From the NCBI RefSeq assembly GCF_002964045.1, contig NZ_POPB01000146.1:1-37767 (forward strand): a DNA stretch of 37,767 bases, written 5' to 3'. Source of the DNA: Streptococcus suis (GTDB lineage Bacteria; Bacillota; Bacilli; Lactobacillales; Streptococcaceae). Positions 32,445-37,767 of this stretch are shown in pieces. Both the position numbers and the translations under genes were made by a program. The notes beneath the pieces are model-generated. The model made no database searches. It was not told the DNA's origin and saw only the letters and a program-made list of their open reading frames with translations. Within the stretch, counting starts at the first letter, position 1. Every line of letters starts with the position of its first letter.

Positions 32445-33626
32445 ATGGGTATTCTAAAAGATGTCAAAGATGTACTGGGAAGAGGGCTGAATAGTGCGAT
32501 TGATGGAACTATTCACGATCAGTGGAAAGAGATTATTACAGCTGGACCTTTCGATGAACATACGGTTGTAACCCCAGGTGTGTATCAGGCTATGAATAAT
32601 TGGCGAGGAGAAAATTATAAAGGCAACATAGGTGTCATTACATCTGGCTCTAAAATTTCTGTCCCTGAAAATACAGCAGCCTTTATTTTTGATCATGCAG
32701 GTATTGAAGAAATCATAACAACCCCAGGAGAGTTTATCTATCAAAATGGAGAATCCTCTATTTTTAGTGGAAGCAAGGATAAAAATGCTGACATCTGGAA
32801 GCAAGTGGGCGAAAAGGCAAGCGATTTAATTGGACAGGTTGGTGATCGATTGGCCTTTGGTGGCCAAGCCTCTGCGGATAAGCGTATTGCTTTTGTGAAT
32901 CTTCGTGAAATTCGTAATATTAAATTTGGAACTAGAGGTGGTATTGTTTACAATGATGCTTATTATGGTACAGATTTAGAGATTTTTGCACGGGGAAATA
33001 TTTCCTTACAGGTGATTCAGCCTGAAACCTTTATACGTAATTTTCTTCCTCCGAACGTTTCGTATTATTCTTTTTCAGATAAAAAGGTTAAAGAACAAAT
33101 TTTATCTGAATTCCTTCACTCTTTTGTGGTTGCGGTAACTTCTCTATCTGACCAATTTCGCATTTCCCAGCTACCCACAAAATCAATGGCAATTGCTGAA
33201 GCAATTGAAAAAGATGATTACAATGCTGGTACTTGGCTAGAACGATTTGGGCTAAAGATTGTTAAAGTAGCCATTGAAAATATAGAATTTTCACCAGATT
33301 CGAAGAAATTGGTACATGATTTTTCTGCCAACAAGATGCATCTTAGAGCCTATGATGATGCCAATCAGCGTAGTGCAGATATTGCAGCTCAACAGAAAAT
33401 TGCTGACGGCGTGAATCAGCATGGTCTAGGAGATGCGGGAGGTTTACTAGTGGGAATGAATCTAGCACAGCAACTAGGTCAATCTTCCTCCAGTGCTAGT
33501 CATCAATCCCAGCTCAATCTTGATGAGCAAATAGAGGCGGTTACAAAATTAAAACAATTGTTTGATATGGGAATTTTATCAGAAGACGAATTTGCAAAAA
33601 AGAAAAAAGAAATTTTAGGTTTATAA
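32445..33626 (+). CDS. SPFH/virion-core-like protein with SHOCT tail (YdjI-type)
   Basis: This 393-residue protein resembles YdjI of Bacillus and the 'virion core protein' SPFH-domain family. N-terminal FDEHTVVTPGVYQAMNN and the SGSKISVPENTAAFIFDHAG core are followed by an SPFH-like region to about residue 290 (GLKIVKVAIENIEFSPDSKK). A glycine/serine-rich linker leads to a C-terminal SHOCT motif (LKQLFDMGILSEDEFAKKKK). YdjI is encoded next to pspA and ydjG/ydjH in Bacillus and localises with membrane-stress proteins. A scaffold role at damaged membrane is inferred. It is coupled to the zinc-ribbon gene 12 bases on. Confidence 0.8.
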   Translation: MGILKDVKDVLGRGLNSAIDGTIHDQWKEIITAGPFDEHTVVTPGVYQAMNNWRGENYKGNIGVITSGSKISVPENTAAFIFDHAGIEEIITTPGEFIYQNGESSIFSGSKDKNADIWKQVGEKASDLIGQVGDRLAFGGQASADKRIAFVNLREIRNIKFGTRGGIVYNDAYYGTDLEIFARGNISLQVIQPETFIRNFLPPNVSYYSFSDKKVKEQILSEFLHSFVVAVTSLSDQFRISQLPTKSMAIAEAIEKDDYNAGTWLERFGLKIVKVAIENIEFSPDSKKLVHDFSANKMHLRAYDDANQRSADIAAQQKIADGVNQHGLGDAGGLLVGMNLAQQLGQSSSSASHQSQLNLDEQIEAVTKLKQLFDMGILSEDEFAKKKKEILGL

Positions 33627-33638
33627 AGGAGAAAGTCG

Positions 33639-34226
33639 ATGTTTTATCTTGCTAAATTAAAAAGTACACGTAGAAATTACTTGATCGGTACAATTCTAAC
33701 AGGTTTGACTGTTATTGGAAGTTTGATGAACATTTTTTCACCGCCGGAAACATCAACTTCTGGTCCGATTACTTACCTTATTACAGCAATAATTTTCATC
33801 GGATTGACACTCTTTTTATTCAAAAAGTACAAGACTGCTCAGCTATTGTTAACCAAGGCAGAGTCTTATCAAATTATTTTTACGGAAGCAGAGGAGATTG
33901 ATTTTATAGAATTGGAGCGTTTAACTGGGGAGTCACATACCCGGGTACTTACGATATTAGAAGAGTTACTGAAACGGCAAGCTCTTACAGGGATTGGAAT
34001 TGATTACCAAGACCGAAAGGTCATCAATAATGTAAAGAAAGAGTCTAGGAACAAAGCGCGTCAGAATAAAGCGGCCACTTCAAAAAGGAACTATAAGAAA
34101 GTCAGTAAAGAAGAAAAGGTAGAGGCTACAAGCCAAACAACCTCCAAATGCTCTCAATGTGGTGCAACCAATACAATTGTACTGGGGCAAGAAAATTACT
34201 GTGAATACTGCTCTTCGATAATATAG
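33639..34226 (+). CDS. Membrane protein with C-terminal zinc ribbon
   Basis: This 195-residue protein has two hydrophobic helices (about residues 15-35 and 45-65). A cytoplasmic part with a winged-helix look follows (IDFIELERLTGESHTRVLTI, then EELLKRQALTG), then a basic linker and a C-terminal zinc ribbon CSQC...CEYC. AAGGAG lies upstream. Such proteins accompany YdjI-type SPFH proteins (compare YdjG/YdjH). The pair is likely a membrane-stress module; the ribbon may bind the SPFH partner. The stop TAG begins the second copy of the 30-base terminator repeat. Confidence 0.7.
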   Translation: MFYLAKLKSTRRNYLIGTILTGLTVIGSLMNIFSPPETSTSGPITYLITAIIFIGLTLFLFKKYKTAQLLLTKAESYQIIFTEAEEIDFIELERLTGESHTRVLTILEELLKRQALTGIGIDYQDRKVINNVKKESRNKARQNKAATSKRNYKKVSKEEKVEATSQTTSKCSQCGATNTIVLGQENYCEYCSSII

Positions 34227-34253
34227 AAAACAGCTGCCGAAAGGTGGCTTTTT
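34224..34253 (+). repeat. 30-bp stop-codon-plus-terminator repeat, second copy
   Basis: Exact copy of 32343-32372, again starting at a stop codon and serving as the Rho-independent terminator of the cassette. Identity across the loop and tail, not just the stem, argues for duplication rather than convergence. Confidence 0.9.
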
Positions 34254-34304
34254 CTTATCAGGTCTCTAAGTTTTGTCTGAAAATTATAATGTTTATAAAA
34301 AAGC

Positions 34305-34368
34305 TTGACAAGTATTTTAAAAGGAGTATAATTAGAATTGTTCTAAAGAAAGTTTAGAATAATTATAA
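34305..34368 (+). promoter_or_regulatory. cupin-fetAB promoter with two PerR/Fur-type boxes
   Basis: TTGACA (34305-34310), a 16-base spacer and TATAAT (34327-34332) form a strong promoter. TTAGAATTGTTCTAA (34332-34346) is a perfect 15-base 7-1-7 dyad overlapping the -10 and start point. TTAGAATAATTATAA (34354-34368) differs at one position from the Per-box consensus TTATAATNATTATAA. Centres are 22 bases apart, two helical turns. Repression by PerR, relieved by peroxide, is the likely control; Fur or Zur cannot be excluded. Confidence 0.8.
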
Positions 34369-34385
34369 TTTAGAGGTAAACAATT

Positions 34386-34814
34386 ATGACTACAAAAGAC
34401 TATGGAAAAGCTCCATTTGTAACCAATATTGAAACAGCAACGCTTGAAAATACCAACTACCGCACAGCCCTCTGGACTGGGGAACTCTTGCAAGTTACCC
34501 TCATGTCTATCCCAGTTGGTGGCGACATTGGTGCAGAAGTCCACAATGAAAACGATCAGTTCCTCCGCATTGAGCAAGGTCACGGCCGTGTTATCATGGG
34601 TGAATCAGCTGATAAGATTACGCTTGATACGGAAGTTGGACCAGAAGATGCCATTTTGATTCCAAACGGTACCTACCACAATGTCATCAACATCGGTCAA
34701 GAAGACCTAAAAATCTACTCTATCTATGGACCAGCCCACCACGCTCATGGGACAGTTCACGAAACGCAAGCCATCGCTATCGCTGCTGAAGAAGCAGAAG
34801 AGCACGGTCATTAA
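34386..34814 (+). CDS. Cupin-domain protein
   Basis: This 142-residue single-domain cupin has motif 1 GGDIGAEVHNENDQFLRIEQG with candidate metal ligands (His, Glu, Gln/Glu) and motif 2 PNGTYHNVINIG with a His. The C-terminus is rich in His and Glu (HHAHGTVHETQ, EEHGH), which could bind transition metals. AGAGG lies before the ATG. It is the first gene of the operon with FetA and FetB, behind PerR-type boxes, so a role in metal handling or peroxide stress is inferred. Enzymatic activity is unknown. Confidence 0.85.
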   Translation: MTTKDYGKAPFVTNIETATLENTNYRTALWTGELLQVTLMSIPVGGDIGAEVHNENDQFLRIEQGHGRVIMGESADKITLDTEVGPEDAILIPNGTYHNVINIGQEDLKIYSIYGPAHHAHGTVHETQAIAIAAEEAEEHGH

Positions 34815-34815
34815 G

Positions 34816-35454
34816 ATGAACATTTTTCAACTTCAATCGGTCGGCTTATCGGATAAAGATAAGTCGATTTTAACTGACATTAGCTTCACCGTTGCAGCAG
34901 GCGAGCGATTAACCCTGGTTGGACCTTCAGGCAGCGGCAAAAGCTCTATCTTAAAACTCTTGGCAGGCTTGACATCCGCGACCAGTGGGACTATTTTCTT
35001 CCAGGGGAGGGACATAGCAGAGCTGGATATGCCGACTTACAGGAGAGAGGTTTCCTATTGTTTTCAACAGCCAGTTCTCTTTGGCCAGACCGTCCAAGAT
35101 AATCTCCAGTTTCCATTTACCATTCGTCAGCTGGCATTTGACCAGACCAAAGCCCTCAAGGCCCTAGAATCTGTTCATCTAGCACCAGAATTTTTAAGCA
35201 AGAAAATCACAGAACTATCTGGTGGAGAAAAGCAGCGAGTTGCCCTCATCCGCAATCTACTCTTCGAGCCCAAAGTCTTACTCTTGGACGAAATCTCTGC
35301 AGGCTTGGACGCCGAAACCAAGGCCATTGTCAACAAGCTCTTGGCAGACTACCAAGCTGCTGGAAATACCCTGATTGAAGTCACTCATGACCAGTCAGAG
35401 ATTGAGGCAGCCCAAAGGATTTTGAGAATAGAAGGAGGTCGGGTCCAAGTATGA
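34816..35454 (+). CDS. fetA: FetA-like ABC transporter ATPase
   Basis: This 212-residue ABC ATPase has Walker A GPSGSGKSS, Q-loop SYCFQQP, signature LSGGEKQRV, Walker B VLLLDEISAGLD and the switch His in VTHDQ. Size and partner match the FetA/YbbL family. The start at 34816, one base after the cupin stop, is preferred to an upstream in-frame ATG within the cupin gene. It overlaps fetB by four bases (ATGA). In E. coli FetAB exports iron and protects against peroxide. Confidence 0.88.
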   Translation: MNIFQLQSVGLSDKDKSILTDISFTVAAGERLTLVGPSGSGKSSILKLLAGLTSATSGTIFFQGRDIAELDMPTYRREVSYCFQQPVLFGQTVQDNLQFPFTIRQLAFDQTKALKALESVHLAPEFLSKKITELSGGEKQRVALIRNLLFEPKVLLLDEISAGLDAETKAIVNKLLADYQAAGNTLIEVTHDQSEIEAAQRILRIEGGRVQV

Positions 35455-36212
35455 ACGTTTCAGTAGATAACCTATCCCTAGCCCTTGTATTCGGGCTGGT
35501 CTTGGTAGCAATTAGCATCAGTCAAAAGGAAAGACTGGGTTTGACTAAGGATATTTTCATGGCCGTTGTCAGAACTGTCCTCCAGCTGATTTTTGTCGGC
35601 TACATTCTCAAGTTTATCTTCCAAGCCTCCAATGTCTTTCTTAGTTTGGCAATGGTTTTGATTATTCTTTACAATGCCAGTGTCCAAGCCAACAAACGCA
35701 ATCCCAATAGCAAGAAATCCCTGCTTTATCCCTTTCTAGCCCTGCTTGCTTCGACTGGTTTGACTCTGACAATCCTGATTTTCTCAGGGGCAATCCAATT
35801 TATTCCTTCGCAAGTCATTCCCATTTCGGGGATGTTGGCTAGTAATGCCATGACGGCCATCGGCCTGTCCTATCGGGCTATGTACAAGTCTTTCACAGAC
35901 AACCGCCAACAAGTTTTGGAAAAACTCAGTCTGGGAGCAACTGTTAAATTTGCTTCACAGGATATCTTACGAGAGGCTATCAAAACAGGTATGCAACCCA
36001 CCATTGATTCAGCCAAGACAGTCGGTCTGGTCAGCCTACCTGGAATGATGTCTGGTCTGATTTTTGCAGGAGTAGATCCGGTCCATGCCATTCGTTATCA
36101 GATTATGGTCATGTTCATGTTGCTGTCTGCGACCAGTCTGGCTTCTGTGATTGCCTCCTACGCTGCCTACAAAACTTATTTTACCGACAAGGCCCAGTTG
36201 GAGTTTGAATAA
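35451..36212 (+). CDS. fetB: FetB-like (UPF0014) metal exporter permease
   Basis: This 253-residue membrane protein of the UPF0014/FetB family has about seven hydrophobic helices and the family signatures RTVLQLIFVGYIL, IPISGMLASNAMTAIGLSYRA and the very conserved TVGLVSLPGMMSGLIFAGVD. With FetA it forms an exporter thought to remove iron. Placement behind PerR-type boxes with a cupin gene supports peroxide-linked iron efflux here. A terminator follows. Confidence 0.92.
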   Translation: MNVSVDNLSLALVFGLVLVAISISQKERLGLTKDIFMAVVRTVLQLIFVGYILKFIFQASNVFLSLAMVLIILYNASVQANKRNPNSKKSLLYPFLALLASTGLTLTILIFSGAIQFIPSQVIPISGMLASNAMTAIGLSYRAMYKSFTDNRQQVLEKLSLGATVKFASQDILREAIKTGMQPTIDSAKTVGLVSLPGMMSGLIFAGVDPVHAIRYQIMVMFMLLSATSLASVIASYAAYKTYFTDKAQLEFE

Positions 36213-36224
36213 GAATACCTTGTA

Positions 36225-36256
36225 AACTGCATGTGGAGTGACCACATGTAGTTTTT
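36225..36256 (+). terminator. Terminator of the cupin-fetAB operon
   Basis: AACT-g-CATGTGG (36225-36236), loop AGTGA, CCACATG-t-AGTT (36242-36253), then five T in all. Confidence 0.9.
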
Positions 36257-36369
36257 ATATCTTAGAACGGTACTCACAAGTGAAGTGCTTTAATATATGA
36301 AGTAGTTTTTTGAGGGAATAATGACTGTATGTTGAAAAAACTCTCAGCCCATACTCGTTTTTTATTCTA

Positions 36370-36398
36370 TTGACCAACGTTCGTTTTTCTGCTAATAT
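36370..36398 (+). promoter_or_regulatory. sstT promoter
   Basis: TTGACC (36370-36375), a 17-base spacer and TAATAT (36393-36398). Transcription from about 36405 means the in-frame codons before 36427 would be mostly untranslated, supporting the TTG start of sstT. Confidence 0.6.
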
Positions 36399-36426
36399 GG
36401 AAAAATGTTTGTTTGGAGGGAATTGT

Positions 36427-37632
36427 TTGAAAAATATAATTTCTATTTGGAAAAAGATGAGTTTAATTCGGAAAATCAGTATTGGGGTCTTTTTAGGATT
36501 AGTCTTGGGATTGAGTGTGCCTCAGTTTACGATGATTTCTCTCTTAGGAAGTCTCTTTGTTGGAGCTTTAAAAGCTATTGCCCCACTTTTGGTATTGACA
36601 CTGGTTGCCCACGCCCTGTCTCAGGCACCTAATGGTCAAAAAAGCAACATTCGAACTATCCTTTTCCTGTATCTGATTGGCACGTTTGCAGCTGCGAGTG
36701 TTGCAGTTATTGCCAGCTACCTATTTCCATTAAAATTGGTTCTTACCGAGGCAACTGCGACAGAAATTTCACCACCTCAAGGGATTTCAGAAGTATTTCA
36801 AGACTTACTATTGAACATTGTTGACAATCCAATCAATGCGCTTGTGAATGCCAACTATATTGGTGTTTTGACTTGGGCAGCGATATTCGGACTTGCCTTT
36901 CGGAATGCGAGTCAACACACCAAGGATTTATTGCAATCAACAGCGGAAGTAACCTCAAAAGTAGTCGGTTGGATTATTGGTCTTGCACCATTCGGAATTT
37001 TAGGCTTGGTTTTTGACACAGTCGCAAATAATGGATTGGCAGCTCTTAAGAATTACGGAGTTCTATTACTAGTATTAGTTGGTTGCATGACTTTTGTCGC
37101 TCTGGTGGTCAATCCCTTTATTGCATTTATGGTCATGAGGAAAAATCCTTACCCCTTAGTGTTGGAATGTCTTCGAGTGAGTGGGGTAACAGCATTTTTC
37201 ACAAGAAGTTCAGCAGCCAATATTCCAGTCAATATGCAGCTGGCTAAACGGTTGGGAGTAGATTCAGATACCTACTCCGTATCCATTCCCTTAGGCGCTA
37301 CTGTCAATATGGCTGGAGCTGCCATTACAATCAATATTTTGACAATGGCTGCGGTAAATACACTAGGAATCACAGTTGATTTCAGTTCAGCTCTTCTTTT
37401 ATCCGTTGTTGCATCACTATCAGCAGCAGGAGCATCTGGGGTAGCAGGTGGCTCGCTTCTCCTCATCCCAGTAGCATGTAGTCTTTTTGGCATTCCAAAT
37501 GAGTTAGCCATGCAAGTAGTTGGAGTCGGATTTGTGGTCGGAGTGATTCAGGACTCTTGTGAAACAGCACTCAACTCATCAACCGATGTCTTGTTTACAG
37601 TTGTAGCAGAACGATCTGCTTGGAAAAAATAG
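36427..37632 (+). CDS. sstT: Serine/threonine:Na+ symporter SstT
   Basis: This 401-residue membrane protein of the DAACS (Glt) family is nearly collinear with E. coli SstT. Features are [34 protein letters not shown], the substrate/Na+ region [34 protein letters not shown] and the end motif [17 protein letters not shown]. It imports serine and threonine with sodium. The start is taken as TTG 36427 because GGAGG (36415-36419) is 7 bases upstream, the promoter lies just before, and the protein then begins [11 protein letters not shown] like streptococcal homologues. Confidence 0.92.
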   Translation: MKNIISIWKKMSLIRKISIGVFLGLVLGLSVPQFTMISLLGSLFVGALKAIAPLLVLTLVAHALSQAPNGQKSNIRTILFLYLIGTFAAASVAVIASYLFPLKLVLTEATATEISPPQGISEVFQDLLLNIVDNPINALVNANYIGVLTWAAIFGLAFRNASQHTKDLLQSTAEVTSKVVGWIIGLAPFGILGLVFDTVANNGLAALKNYGVLLLVLVGCMTFVALVVNPFIAFMVMRKNPYPLVLECLRVSGVTAFFTRSSAANIPVNMQLAKRLGVDSDTYSVSIPLGATVNMAGAAITINILTMAAVNTLGITVDFSSALLLSVVASLSAAGASGVAGGSLLLIPVACSLFGIPNELAMQVVGVGFVVGVIQDSCETALNSSTDVLFTVVAERSAWKK

Positions 37633-37636
37633 AAAG

Positions 37637-37658
37637 AAGTTGGGAGACCAACTTTTTT
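37637..37658 (+). terminator. Terminator of sstT, adjoining the right repeat
   Basis: AAGTTGG (37637-37643), loop GAGA, CCAACTT (37648-37654) and a run of T. The right copy of the 116-base repeat begins within the 3' arm (37652). Confidence 0.9.
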
Positions 37659-37767
37659 CTACCGTTTGTCAAGCTTATCAAGGTATTTGACGAAAAATAT
37701 TTTGAGTTCAATAGTCAAAATAAGGAAATTGTTTTATTTTGGACTAAATTTTAGTGTAAAAAGTGCA
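37652..37767. repeat. 116-bp dispersed repeat, right copy
   Basis: Reverse complement of positions 1-116 at 101 of 116 positions with no gaps. The block 37678-37707 is fully identical to its partner and the palindrome ACTAAA-N-TTTAGT lies at 37743-37755. The sequence ends inside the repeat. No gene is supported in it. Confidence 0.8.

Noticed and set aside
34386..34814. Cupin as an auxin-like or sugar isomerase enzyme
   Set aside because: Only the generic cupin motifs are visible; the operon and boxes point to metal or peroxide handling, and no specific enzyme signature was seen.
36370..36426. Longer N-terminus for SstT
   Set aside because: The region contains the probable promoter and the GGAGG site for TTG 36427; the extension does not resemble SstT N-termini.

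Overview
The window looks like a low-GC Firmicute chromosome, and more precisely a Streptococcus. The fibronectin-binding protein FBPS/RqcH, RNase J2, MurT-GatD, CdaA-CdaR-GlmM, a T-box-controlled TrpXYZ transporter and SstT together fit S. suis best. The species call is inference from gene content and style; no rRNA, tRNA or CRISPR array is visible. Both ends carry inverted copies of the same 116-bp sequence (about 87% identical, no gaps), so the window may be a whole draft-assembly contig that stops at members of a dispersed repeat family.

Region 1 (about 150-6350) is part of a phage satellite or remnant prophage, all on the plus strand. It holds small early ORFs, two helix-turn-helix proteins, a DnaD-type replisome organizer, a DnaC-like helicase loader, several small phage proteins (one broken at a G run), an ArpU-like late regulator and a solitary minor capsid protein. 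A HicA-HicB toxin-antitoxin pair follows, with a palindromic operator inside its promoter, and then a candidate small RNA. No integrase, repressor, terminase, portal or tail genes are present. Region 2 (6500-6860) is a noncoding tandem array of four 86-bp units, arranged as two 171-bp dimers, each unit with a purine-mismatch hairpin followed by a terminator hairpin.

Region 3 (6929-31439) is core chromosome. It contains a HAD phosphatase, 6-phosphogluconolactonase, an AI-2E family permease with a TPR protein and acetolactate decarboxylase, RqcH (ribosome rescue and adhesion), and the tryptophan transport operon trpXYZ. That operon sits behind a Trp T-box and also behind a 14-residue leader peptide with three Trp codons. 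Further on are RNase J2, an EstA-type esterase, a membrane-anchored matrixin-like protease, two ABC-F proteins (one YdiF-like), an XRE regulator, RlmA(II), GatD/MurT (lipid II amidation) and the c-di-AMP/peptidoglycan operon cdaA-cdaR-glmM.

Region 4 (31440-37767) is more accessory. A methyltransferase is preceded by a mini-ORF. A two-gene membrane-stress-like cassette (YdjI-type SPFH/SHOCT protein plus a membrane zinc-ribbon protein) is bounded by two exact 30-bp copies of the same stop-codon-plus-terminator sequence. A cupin-FetA-FetB operon has a promoter covered by two PerR/Fur-type boxes, suggesting peroxide-controlled iron efflux. SstT (Ser/Thr-Na+ symporter, TTG start) closes the region.

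The points most worth following are the T-box plus Trp-leader double control, the paired PerR boxes on fetAB, the structured RNA array, the repeat-bounded SPFH cassette, and the isolated capsid gene flanked by repeats of the regulator's 3' end.
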